DNA of 64,000 bases from Eucommia ulmoides (taxonomy: Eukaryota; Streptophyta; Magnoliopsida; Garryales; Eucommiaceae). The stretch lies in the NCBI GenBank assembly GCA_016647705.1, contig CM028333.1, positions 6,107,616-6,171,615 on the forward strand, in the 5' to 3' direction. The position numbers and the translations under genes are program-made. Position 1 is the first letter of the stretch; each line of letters opens with the position of its first letter. Below are positions 22,001-33,245 of this stretch, piece by piece. The notes beneath the pieces were generated by a model. The model was not told the DNA's origin, did no database searches, and was given only the letters and a program-made list of their open reading frames with translations.

Positions 22001-23430
22001 AGTTTTCTGGGAGCAGAAACAGTTAACACTAACCAAATGCGTCACCTAAATACAAACAATTTGATCCCAACGCTTCTCGCAAGGTAGCATTTGGTTTCGG
22101 TTTTTGTTTCTGTTTCTGTTTTTGTTTCTGTTTCAGTCAAGGGCTTGGATGGTGAAGGTCGCCGACAGTCGTATTTGGATGGTCATCAGCCGCCCAAAGC
22201 TTCATCATCTCCATTCATAGGTACTCTCCTCTCTCTATTCACCAATTTCTGTTTTGGTTCATGTTTTTTGTTTCTGTTCATGTTCTGTTTGGTTGCAACA
22301 AGGTTTATTGAAGAAAAAAAAAACCTTTTGATGTGTTATTTTTTGGTTCCTGAAATTTGTTCTATTTTTTTTTTCTGTTTAGCATTTGTTAAGTGTTTTT
22401 TTTTTTTTTTTTGGTTCCTAAAATTTTCCTATGTGGTTTTGTTCCCAGAAAACTTGAAATGGAAATCTAGGAATAGTTCTTTATTGTTCCCAGTGTTTTG
22501 CTTTTTAAAATCTGACAGCAGAACAAAAACGTATTTTTTCTTCCCCATATTTTTGTTCATTTCCACCATGTTTAGGAACAAAAACACTAAAACATAGGCT
22601 TCAGGTGACGTTTGGTTAGTTTTTTCCCCCCTTAATTCTTAGAACGAAAATTGGAAAATAAAAAATAAAAAATGTTTTATTTTATATCTCAGATTTTCGA
22701 ACAAAATTTATAAATCAGAACAGAAACAGATTTGGTTTATTTTCGTTTTTTCTCTCTATTCAAAGTTTTCTGGGAGCAGAAACAGTTAACACTAACCAAA
22801 TGCGTCACCTAAATACAAACAATTTGATCTCAACGCTCCTCACAAGGTAGCATTTGGTTTCGGTTTCGGTTTTTGTTTTTGTTTCTGTTTCCTGTTTCTG
22901 TTTCTATTCCTACTGTTTCTGTTTTTGTTCCTGTTTTTTGTTTCTGTTCATGTTTTGTTTGGTTGCAACAAGGTTTTTTGAAAAACTTTATGTTTCTGTT
23001 ATGAAGTATTTCGAAAATGGAAGCATGTTTGATAATGACCATTGTTTCTTTTCATTTATAAGAACAAAAACAAGAAACCTGTTTGGTTGCGGCATTTGTT
23101 CTTCTTTTTTTTCCCTTTAAATGTATGGTGGTCGGTGGGTGGTGGTGGCCAATAGGATGACGGTGGTCAGCGGGTGGTAATGGTGGTGGTGATAGTGATC
23201 GACGGGATGGTATGAGAATAATTTTGTAGGAGCAAAAAGGAATCAACATTTTTTTTGTTTCTCCGATTCTCAAGTAATTCAAGAAATAATCCCAAATAAC
23301 TATAAATTTTGGGAACAGAAATGAGTTTATTAAACGTGTTTTTGTACATTAAACCCAAAATTTTGGGAGCCGAAACAAGAATCAGGGAACACAAACAATA
23401 ACCAAATGGGGCCTATAACATCAGGGGGGG
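19081..23430 (+). repeat. Tandem array of seven 0.5-0.75 kb units
   Basis: The word GCAAGGTAGCATTTGGTTTC or a near copy opens units at 19081, 19813, 20382, 20900, 21427, 22079 and 22842, giving spacings of 732, 569, 518, 527, 652 and 763 bp. Each unit has the same order: TTTCTG-rich tract, GTTTGGTTGCAACAAGG, A run, GTTCCTGAAATTTGTTCTA, T run, CACCATGTTTAGGAACAGAA, then AGGTGGCGTTTGGTTAGTTT, and ends in ACTAACCAAATGCGTCACCT, which is nearly the inverted copy of the preceding word. So each unit contains an inverted-repeat segment of about 200 bp. Units 1 and 6 also carry an exon-like insert (19168-19253 and 22135-22222). The seventh unit is divergent and ends near 23430. Confidence 0.9.
19168..19253 (+). 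other. Exon-like insert in array unit 1 (second copy at 22135-22222)
   Basis: A non-T-rich block of about 86 bp, containing GGTGAAGGTCGCCGAC, GGATGGTCGCCAGCCGCCCA and CATCTCCATTCATAGGTAC, sits in only two of the seven units. It is preceded by TTTCAG, a possible 3' splice site, and followed by GGTAC, a possible 5' splice site. It looks like a small exon kept in the first and sixth units, which points to a higher-order duplication history. No function can be assigned. Confidence 0.45.
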
Positions 23431-23589
23431 TAAACTAAGACTGCACCCAAACATTAGGGGTGCAAAGTATGATTTAGCCACATAAAAACGTGCAAATTAG
23501 ATGACCAAAAGTGCAATTTACCCTAAAAACTATATCCGAAACTGACAAAAAGCTACTTTCAAATTACACCTTAATCAGACCATTACAAG

Positions 23590-24398
23590 ATTGAACACCA
23601 AACAATGACCAATTCCTGTTTCTGTTTCGTTCGCTGTTTCGGTTCCTGTTCCTGTTTTCTGTTTCCGTTTCCTGTTTCTGTTTCTGTTTCTGCTGTTTCT
23701 GTTTTTGTTCCTCTTTTTTGTTTATGTTCATGTTCTGTTTGGTTGCAACAAGGTTTTTTGAAAAAAAAAACCTTTCGATGTGTTATAGGTAAGAACGCAT
23801 TCAATTCGCAAAGTGCGTTAGAACATTGACAAGACACCAAAAGCTGCTGACGTTATTTTGATTTAGCTCACCAGGTTCGTTGCTTTGTTCACATTCAGTT
23901 TCAGTTCAGTCATCCATTGTGTTCATTTATGTTTCAATTTAGTGTTTCTATTTTTGTTTAGTGTTTTTGTTTGTTGTTTCTGTTTAGCGTTTGGTTTTTC
24001 TTAGAACAGAAACGCTTAAAAAGAAATAGGGAACACTATCGAAACATATTATTTTTTGGTTCCTGAAATTTGTTCTATTTTTTTTTTTTTTTTTCTGTTT
24101 AGCATTTGTTAAGTGTTTTAGTTTAGTTTCTTCTTAGAACATAAACACTCTATAAAGAGAATTAGTAAACTGTGTTCATTGTGTTCTTAATTTATGTTTC
24201 AATTTATTGTTTCTATTTTGGTTTAGTGTTTTTGTTTGTTGTTTATGTTTAGTGTTTGCTTAGGTTTTTTCTTAGAACAGAAACGCTTAAAAATAAATAG
24301 GGAACACTATCGAGACATATTATTTTTTGGTTCCTGAAATTTATTTTATTTTTTTTCTGTTTAACGTTTGTTAAGTGTTTTAGTTTAGTGTTTGCCTT
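23590..24398 (+). repeat. Diverged outliers of the same array
   Basis: TTTCTGTTTCTG-rich sequence with GTTTGGTTGCAACAAGGTTT recurs at 23620-23780. The GGTTCCTGAAATTTGTTCTA to GCATTTGTTAAGTGTTT segment recurs near 24057 and 24330. These are partial, degenerate relatives of the 19.08-23.43 kb units. Confidence 0.65.
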
Positions 24399-24431
24399 AT
24401 GTGTTATTTATGTCCTTCAATCTCAAGCAAT

Positions 24432-25068
24432 ATGGTACGACCTGCTATCGTATTGAGAACGAGTACTAGGTTAAAGTTGCGTAAGAAAAAACAATTATTT
24501 TACGAGAAACTTTATTTACAAAGTTGTCCCGTTAGAGAATATGGGATGAATAAAATTTCAAGTGCAAAAATTTTGCAGAATTATAGGTACAAAATTAGTG
24601 AGAGAGACATAATGAACCAAATTGTTGATGGTTTACCATCAAATTGGGATGTGGCGACAAAGAATATATTTGAAAATCATCGGCCTCTTACTGCCTTTGA
24701 ATTTGTACAATTTTTAGAAGAGGCTGAACGAGATGTACATCCATTATGGAGAGAATTTGAAAGAGAGAAAATGAATGAAAAAGAGTGTTAGAATGCATGT
24801 ACTTAGAAAAGAGCGCATTTACTACCATCTACGACGTAAGGGGTTTCAACCAAACTGGGCAGTGTTGGTGTATGTAATAGTGCGTACTCTACCGAAATCT
24901 TGGCCTAGAGTTAGAGTTCATAGAACCTTAAAAAAAGAACTCCTAGACCTAAGAGTATTAGGAACTTTGTTAGAGAGCATCGAGGACGACCAGATTGGCT
25001 TAAAGGCACTGGAGGAATACGAGGTTCAGCTACAAATTGGCAGCCAAAGTAATGAAGTTGTGCCGTAA
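24432..25068 (+). pseudogene. Retrotransposon gag-like relic
   Basis: One frame from 24432 to 24791 encodes about 119 residues, including ERDIMNQIVDGLPSNWDVAT, followed by LTAFEFVQFLEEAE. This resembles the UBN2/retrotran_gag_2 region of copia-type gag, with a D...I...LP..W.......T...L..E. pattern. It ends at TAG 24789-24791. Continuing the sense needs a frame shift, after which a 97-codon frame (24775-25068) has no clear zinc knuckle. No protease or integrase is nearby. A domesticated gag gene is possible but not supported by an intact frame. Confidence 0.4.
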
Positions 25069-25985
25069 ACTGTTTTTTAAGGTATAAATAATTTTTAATG
25101 TAATTTGTATTCTTGATATACATTTTGTATATTTTATATCTAATATATTTTTTTCTTTCTTTTCCTTTTGTAGGGTTACCACATCAAGTTTGTTTTTTCT
25201 CTTCGATTGTTGAAGATATATTTTGAATGTATTTTATATTCATGATATACATTTTGTATTTTGTAATGTGATTGATTGTTTTACTTTGTTATATTCAACA
25301 AAAGTTGTCTTAATGCGATGGATTTAATATTATATATGCTTCTGTCTTTATTGTTCTCTTACTTTTGTCAATCGTTAATTAATAAGTAAATCTTACAATT
25401 TATTTTTTAAGCTCATAATATAATTTTAGTTTATCATTTATTTTGCATTGAATTTTTATTTTTATTTTTTTAAGGAAAAAAATTTAGCAATGGATGACAA
25501 GTCAAATGAAAATTCTACTTCAAATAGTAGAGGGAAAGAGAAAGTGTGATTTACCTCAAATGTTGCGAAAAGTGAAAAGGGGAACATCAGTAGCAATGTG
25601 TTATATGTATAATTAGTAAGGTTAATTATTTTTTAGTTTTAATTATCACTGTTTTATCATTCAACAATAATCACATATTTAATCTATTAAACGTATTAAA
25701 TAATTATAACTATTTGTGTCCATGTTAGGTTTATACTTAAATTTTGAAAAAATCTTAACCTGAAATAAACATGATAAGAACATATTTAGCTGTGATTTCC
25801 AATGTATAGTTATTTATCTAATCTGATTTTGTATTTATACTCTTGCCTTTGTGGTGATATTAAATTATCCGTATTCTTATTTATACCGTAACTTATTATA
25901 CCAAATTTATGGTTTCATTTAGTATCAATTTTAGTTCGTACTTTGTCACACTGTCCTCCACTGTTCTTTTTCATTTATTCGATCT
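25069..25985. other. AT-rich spacer before Helitron copy 2
   Basis: There is no frame of interest, apart from a very short Ser/Asn/Lys-rich frame starting at an ATG near 25491 that ends after about 19 codons. Words like TTGATATACATTTTGTAT recur at 25114 and 25236. The 5' part of copy 2 may start in here, but no TC terminus could be assigned. Confidence 0.4.
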
Positions 25986-25989
25986 AGAA

Positions 25990-28900
25990 AATTGAAGATT
26001 CAACCTCATATTATCTCTAGGTATTCAATGATAACGTCATATCAAAATCTGCTCTATCCCAACGAATGCAAAGGGAACGAGAGAGGTTTAGTCGTCCGAT
26101 TCTAGAATGTCAAGAAGGTGGAAGATCCCGCACAAGTAACATTGCCAGAACATCTAGCACAAACGATGTGTCAAGACGTTCTGTGGCTCAACTAGAACGA
26201 AGAGAACGGGAGAGAGTTGATCGGGAGATATGTGATGGCCCTATTGAAGGAGGTCAGTCGTTTGTGTCCAGAACACCTAACAGTTGCTCAACGTAGGTTG
26301 AGTAAACAATTATACCTTCTGAATATATAGCATCCAACAAGAACGATGTATCGAAACGGGCTCTAGCTCAATGAGAACGAAGAGAACGGGAAAGAGTTGA
26401 TCGGGAGCGGTGTGATCGCTTCAATAAAGATAATCGTGAATGCCTGGAAGGAGGTTAGCCATTTTTTAGAGAATCATCAGAGCCTACACCGAAGCGAAGA
26501 ATGGTTACAATAGTCTCTGTGTCATCATCAAGCACAAGTCGATATACCCCTATAATTCTCAATGATCAAGTTTTTCTCCAGTAATGGAAAATGAAATGGA
26601 TTCTACTTTTGAGGCCAATTTGACGTCCCCACCAAATTTTACTGAAATGTTTGTGTCCACAATACCCAACAGTCGCTTAACGTTGGACGTTGAGCAAACA
26701 ATTACACTTCCTAAATGTATAGCACTCAACAACAGCGGCATATCGAAACGTGTTCTAGCTCAACGAGCACTAAGAGAACGAGAGAGATCCGGTCAACAAA
26801 ATATTCAGAATAGTCAACATTTAGAAATGAATAGAAGACTACTTGAAGAATCATCTCAGCCTCTACTACAACAGAGAATGATTGTATAATTATGTGGGCC
26901 ATCAGTGATTACGAGTCCATATACCCCTGGAATTGTGGACCTCCTTAGGGATCACACTACTCCATCCTCCATGGCTAATCACATGAATTTTATTGTTGAA
27001 CCAAATTTGCCTTTTTCACGTAATCTTACTAAAACATTTGTTACCGTAACTCCGAATGAATGCTCAACGCCTGAAGTTGAGGAACCAATTGTATTGCCTG
27101 GTATAAGGTATTATACTAATCCATTATTCATGTTATTAAGTATTAAATATTTAAAAGTGTTTGATGTGTAAAATTTAATATTTGCCAACTATAGGTCAGG
27201 TTCAACAAATCAACACCTTGCCGAGAATCAAGATACTGAACATGCAGGAAATTCATCTGTTGACGATGGGATGGTTACAAATTTGATTCCTCATTCTCTT
27301 GGTATAATTGACGATGCATGCCCTTCTACGTACAGTAACCAATAAGCTTTTGTTTCCACGAACCTTAATGAAAGCTCGACCGTAGCAGTTGAAGAAACAA
27401 ATCTACCTTCTGGGAGTAGATGATGAGTTTCTTTTTTATCTTATTCATCTAATTAAATACGGCATTCACAAATATGTTGTTAGAATCTACATAATAATTT
27501 TGTTATTTATCAAATGTAGGCCGCCAAATACTACCAATGATGAGTTTTACGATAATCAAGATATTGACGAGTTGAACAATCCAACTGTCGACCGTGATGT
27601 TCATACAAGTGAAAATTGACACTCGCTTGGTAGAATGAATGTCATGTGCCCTCATTCTTCTGCGTTACACTAGATGGATGAGAGATTAGCAAGATCATCC
27701 AAACGGCGTCCTCTCTTCGGTACATGTTGCTTACAAGGGAAAGTTAGGCTTCCATTACTTCTCACACCTTCTTTGCAAATTAAAGCGTTATACGATGGTA
27801 ATGATAATAGATCAAAATTATTCTGACGTTATGCTAGAGAGTACAATGCAAGCAATGCTTTTACAAGCCTCGGTGCCAACTTGGATACAAGGCTGCTTTC
27901 CGGAAGAGGCCCAACAACGTTTACTATACATGGAGAGTTGCGTCATCGGATAGGAGCATTAATCCTAGAACCGGGACAAGATGCCATTTATTCTCAGTTG
28001 TACATCTACGATCCTGATTTCGCTTTTGGCGTGAGAAGCCGTAGAAATCCTCATTTGAGAACAGATGTTTTGCAAACTATTCAAGATACATTGTTGCAGC
28101 ATAATGCATTCGTAGATAAATTTCGTCAAGCGTTTGCGATTTCAAATCAATTGGATTTGGAACAACAAACGTTGCCTGCTTTTCTTCACTACACAGCATC
28201 TACCGATCGTCGGCGATATAATTTGCCGACAACTAATGACGTGGCCGTTATATTACCGGGGGATGGAATCGAAACTAGCGCGATGAGAGATATTGTTATA
28301 CATTTAAGGGGGGGAAATGAACTAATGAAAATCAATGAATGCCATCCTGCTTATCTACCATTGCATTACGTTTTGTTGTTCCCTTTTGGTGAGCTTGGAT
28401 GGGAGCCTGAATTTAGATAGTGGGATGTGATTCACGGTCGACACACAAACGCTCGACTAACTCAAATGCAATTTTATAGCTACCGTATTTTTGAAAGACC
28501 GACAGAGTATTCGACAATTCTAAGGGGAGAAAAATTATTTCAAGAGTTCTTGGTAGATGTTTGGGCTGTGACCGAGCAAAATAGGTTGAATTACTTTAGG
28601 CAACATCAACCAAATCTTCATAGTGAACTCTATCAAAGTCTTACTGATGTGGCATTAGATGGGATGGAACCTAATCAAATAGGTCAACGAATGATTTTGC
28701 CATCATCTTTTATTGGTAGTTCAAGACATATGTTTGAAATCTTCCAAGATTCAATGACCATAACCCGGTACCACCATCACCCTGATGTGTTTCTTGTCAT
28801 GACTGCGAATCCAACTTGGACAGAAATCACTGAAACTTTATTGCCTCATCAACAACCAACTGATCGTCCAGACTTAATTGCACGCGTTTTTGAGTTAAAA

Positions 28901-31900
28901 AGAATTGCTCTAATGAAAGAGATTGAAAGCACTCGAGTATTTGGAAAAAAAAGTTGCCCCTGTTTTTACAATTGAGTACCAGAAAAGAGGTCTGTCGCAC
29001 AGGCACTTATTGATATTTCTTGATAATCAAGATAAAATTCGAACGTGTGACCAAGTAGACAGAATAGTTTGTGCTGAATTTCCAGATCCAAATGAAGAGC
29101 CAGAACTTTTCGAGACTATAAAAAAATGCATAGTTCACGGACCATGTGGTGCTCAAAATTGTCAAGCTCCATACATGGAGAACGGCAGATGCACTAAGAG
29201 GTATCCACGAGATTTCGCGGAGTATACAACGATGGATTCAGATGGATATCTCATTTACCGTCGTCATGATAATGGTAAAGTTTATACCGTGAGGGGGCAA
29301 CAAGTTGATAATAGAGACGTCATCCCATACAATCCGTACCTTTCCAAGATGTTCGACTGTCATTTTAATGTTGAAGTATGCGCTGGGATTAGGTGCATCA
29401 AATATATCCACAAGTATATCTATAAAAGAGGTGATATGATGACATTGATTTTGGGAATGATGGATGAGATCAAGTAATATCTTGATGCAAGATACATTGG
29501 ACCCTCTGAGGAAGCCTGACGATTGTTGAGTTTTCCTTTGCACGATGAGAATCCAACAGTTGTTCGATTGGCGCTCCATTTGCCTAGAATGCATCAGGTT
29601 GTCTTCAATCCTTCTGAAACAATAGAGTTTATCATTTCTCGAGCTCAGTCACAGAAGTCGACTCTAACAGAATTTTTTTCATATTGTGATGCACATGCTT
29701 CTGCACGTGTGTATACTTATCAAGAGTTTCCCCAGCATTTTGTTTGGAATAAAACTAAAAAATTTTGGAAGCCATGACAGAGGGGATTTGCCATCGGCAG
29801 AATGTATTTTGTGCCTCCCAATTCGGGTGAACGATTTTATCTGCGTCTACTATTGACTGTAGTAAAAGGGACGCAATCGTTTAGGTGTCTACACATTGTT
29901 AACAATGTTGAACATGAGACGTTCAAAGCCGCATGTATAGCAAGAGGGCTATTGGAAGATGATAGTAAATGGATACAATGTCTTCAAGAGGCGTCTATTA
30001 TGAGTATTGGATATCAACTGAGAAGATTATTTTGCGTCATTCTTACACAATGCTTCCCTTTAAATCCGTGTGAATTGTGGGATCAATTTTGGATGCATAT
30101 ATGTGATGATCTCTCACATAAAGTTCGCACATTGTTTTCGATACCCGTCCCAAGTGAGGCACAGATTAAAGATTACGGTTTGTACCTTTTGAATCAATTA
30201 CTTCAAGAATCGGGCAAGAGCTTAGTAGATTTTCCTTCGATTCCACAACCTGTCTAGAATTGGAATATGGTAGTGGGAAATAGATTGATATGGGAACATC
30301 GTCAAATGCAAAGTGAAGCACAACAAAGGAATGTACAGTGTAATATTGATCGTCTCAATGAAGACCAACATGTTGCATACGAATCAATCACTTCATCAGT
30401 GTTCGGAAATTTAGGAAAAATATTTTTTTTGAATGGTGGTGCTGGTACGGGAAAAACGTTTCTATATAATACCATAGCAGTAAAATGTCATAGTAACAAT
30501 CATATTGTCATTATTGTGGCATCGTCCGGTATTGCATCGCTACTACTTGAAAGAGGTTGAACTGCACATTCCACATTTCGCATCCCTTTAGATATTCTTG
30601 ATAATTCAATTTTTCATTTCAGTAAACAATCGTTGCATGCCGAATTGTTTAGAGAGACAAAGTTAATAATTTGGGATGAAGTTCTGATGCAACATAAGTA
30701 CTGTGTTGAGTCTGTGGATCGCACGCTACGAGATATTTGCAGTAATCCAAATCCATTCGGGGGTATCACGGTCGTTCTTGGAAGAGACTTTCGGCAAATT
30801 CTACCTGTTATATCTAAAGGTGTCCGTCAACTAATTGTGGCAGCATCATTGAGACGTTCGTACCTTTGGAATGATATACATGTCTTAACTTTGAATTTAA
30901 ACATGCGCCTAAATAGCAGGAACATTGAAAATGCAGAGTTTTCGAGATATTTACTTCAGGTAATATTTCATTTAAATATATTTTAGCATTTTGTATTAGA
31001 TTACTTATATATGCTTTGATACTAAATTATTCATTTACATTTATTTTTTCTTTAAATAGGATGGCAGTGATCCGCATGAAATCGTACAGTTGCCGTCAAC
31101 CATACACAAGTGTCGTAATATGGTTGAACTAATATCTTCAGTTTATCCACATCTAGGCACACCCAGTGTTGTTACCCCTACATTTCTAACTGAACGTTCT
31201 ATTCTTTCTGCAAGAAATGACGATGTTAGTGATATTAATTCATCTGCTTTAAATATTTTTCCTGGAGAAATGATTACATATCTGGCCGCAGATAAAATGT
31301 CTGAAGATGATGAAGCCGATCGTCAAATTACAAATCGTTATCCTAACGAGTACTTGAATTCCTTAGATCCTCCAGGATTACCTCCGTTCAAGTTAAATTT
31401 GAAAATTGGATGTCCAGTTATGTTGTTGAGAAATATCGCACCAAGTGATGGACTTTGTAATGGCACACGATTAATGGTTGTCATGTGTTCTTTACGTGTA
31501 GTAGAAGCTCAAATATTGACAGGGGATAAAGTAGGAAATTTGGCGTTCATTCCGAGAATATCCTTAACGCCATCGTCTTTTGAATTTCCTTTTCAAATGA
31601 CAAGGCGCCAGTTTCCAATTCATTTGGCGTATGCTATGACGATAAATAAATCACAAGGACAATCAGTGAAATTTGTTGGAGTTGATTTGACTACACCGGT
31701 TTTTAGTCACGGTCAACTATATGTGGCTTTATCAAGGTGTACATCATTTGATCGATTAAGTGTACTTCTTCCCGAATATGAATCTCTATCCACGACAAAT
31801 ATTGTTTATCCTGAAGTATTATTGTAACTGTAATTATTTCTATTGATGCAACATTTAAAGTTGAATAATAAAATAAATTGATATAATTGTTCAAATAGAT

Positions 31901-31946
31901 GATGTATGTTTTATGCCTGTGCCTTCAGGCACGGGTTATACGCTAG
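25990..31946 (+). mobile_element. Helitron copy 2, autonomous type, heavily mutated
   Basis: The 3' end is at 31946: hairpin CCTGTGCC-TTCA-GGCACGGG (31916-31935, one G-T pair), then CTAG at 31943-31946 followed by T. The interior is collinear with copy 1 from about position 26410 to the end. The left boundary is approximate. Upstream of 26410 this copy carries extra N-terminal coding sequence that copy 1 lacks. The element lies on the plus strand, so the pair forms a long inverted repeat with a spacer of about 13 kb. Confidence 0.85.
26048..31827 (+). pseudogene. RepHel Helitron transposase, copy 2 (at least twelve nonsense codons, one frameshift)
   Basis: Inferred exons are about 26048-27107, 27195-27422, 27520-30959 and 31060-31827. 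Exons 2 and 4 have the same lengths as in copy 1. Exon 3 is one base longer, because an A run near 28945 has eight A's against seven in copy 1. The donor of intron 2 reads AT instead of GT at 27423. HUH reads RGLSHRHLLIFLD, the Tyr region is KYIHKYIYK, and Walker A is intact ([12 protein letters not shown]) unlike copy 1. Walker B reads IIWDEVLM. Stops lie near 26456, 26886, 27343, 27617, 27671, 27824, 28418, 29475, 29517, 29775, 30255 and 30558. Exon 4 is fully open (255 codons) and differs from copy 1 at about 18 of 245 aligned residues. The N-terminus repeats a DVS.R..AQ.ERRERER motif. The gene cannot make an active protein. Confidence 0.9.
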
Positions 31947-32328
31947 TATATATATATATATATATGTATATGCAAATGTGCTTCAAATGCATCACTCCTT
32001 GGAAAGTGAATCTCTATCTAGTGGCTACACGGGATACAGTGGCCTCATTGTATTAAGAGCTTGAAGAAGGATGATAAAAACTGGTTTTTTATTTTAATAA
32101 GGAACTAATCATGGTTGTATGTTGAGGGTATGCAACAAATGGAATTCAATCTGGTCATATGGAGGCTGATGACAATTAGTGGGGAAGGATTAATGATTTC
32201 ACCAATTGAAGATGAACGCTAAATTCATCTCTTGATGGATTTGACTATTGTTTCTCTTTCTGATTGTTTCAGTTTGTTCTATTTCCATCGAGTGCTAGTA
32301 AAACTTTACTTAGTGCCCCACCCCTCGG

Positions 32329-32383
<55 letters not shown>
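31947..32383 (+). mobile_element. Retroposed 3' end with long poly(A)
   Basis: After a short TA repeat (31947-31966), about 360 bp of non-coding sequence ends in about 54 uninterrupted A's (32330-32383). A long pure A tail on an orphan segment suggests recent retroposition, as a truncated LINE 3'UTR or processed transcript. GAGTGCTAGTAAAACTTTAC just upstream has the feel of a LINE 3' end. I could not define a target duplication. Confidence 0.45.
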
Positions 32384-32385
<2 letters not shown>

Positions 32386-32879
32386 CTATCAAATATGATT
32401 GAAATAGAAAAATTGGGTACAGAACAATTCTGCAAGAAAAACAGAATGTTCTGTTCTGTTCTGTGACCTTTTTGTTTCTTAACAAAACACTGTTCTATTT
32501 TGAAACAAGACGACGTACTATTTCTTAAAAGAACACCATTCCGTTTCTTAACAGTGTTTTTTTAATTTGCTGAAATTTTGTTTTTTGTTAAAATCTCGAA
32601 ATAAAAACTGAACACAGTTTAATATATTAATATATTATTGATATTTTATTTCATTTTGAATTGTAGATGGAAAAGGCAAAGAAAAAGAGATAAGTGCTTC
32701 GTAAATGATATAAGAGAGATTATATGGTTTGACAATTCATGCTCAATGTATGTTCCAGTAGCCCTGGGTGATGAGCTCTAGTATTTTGGGTGTTAGACTT
32801 ATATATTATTTATAGGTATTTTTAATATGGGCCCCAAGGCCCACTCATATATTAGAGTCATCCCCTATAACAAATGAAA
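32384..32879. other. AT-rich spacer with (TTCTG)n
   Basis: A GTTCTGTTCTGTTCTGTGAC stretch lies at 32449-32466, with several GAACA/TGTTC words around it resembling the 19-23 kb array. There is no coding frame. Confidence 0.4.
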
Positions 32880-33245
32880 TTTAACATCAACCCCATTGAG
32901 TAGCCGTGAGATTACAGCAGGGTGAGAGACGAGTGAGTAAGTCTACAAATGGAAGGTAGTTTTTGGGTAGGGAAGTGTCGAAATTTTGGTGAAATACAAC
33001 TGGGGAAATTGCACAATTTTCTTCCACATGCCGTACTGAAGCATCTCGGTTAGTATCGTTGTTCGTTCTACACGTCGTAGCTGACCTGTTGGTGCCGTCT
33101 CTATTCAGCCCATCCTCCATCGCCGTCGCCCCATCAAGCCTTCATCGTCCTCTGCTTTCGCTGCCACTGTCCAATACCATCTCTGGTATGCTTCTTCTCT
33201 CCCCATCTTTTCTCCATTTTAGGGTTTAGGGCGTTGCGACCATCA
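32880..33245 (+). other. Leader-like module A
   Basis: This GC-richer segment resembles a transcribed leader and first exon. It has CAGGGTGAGAGACGAGTGAG, AAATTTTGGTGAAATACAACTG, and a CT/CG-rich stretch ending ATACCATCTCTG before GTATGCTTCTTCTCTCC, a good 5' splice site. A diverged second copy (module B) lies at 35905-36260 inside the 93-bp array. No protein can be assigned. Confidence 0.4.

Noticed and set aside
22091..22597. 168-codon frame in the tandem array
   Set aside because: It encodes Val-Ser-Val-Phe and Phe/Leu runs from TTTCTG repeats and poly(T); equivalent frames in other units are broken at different points.
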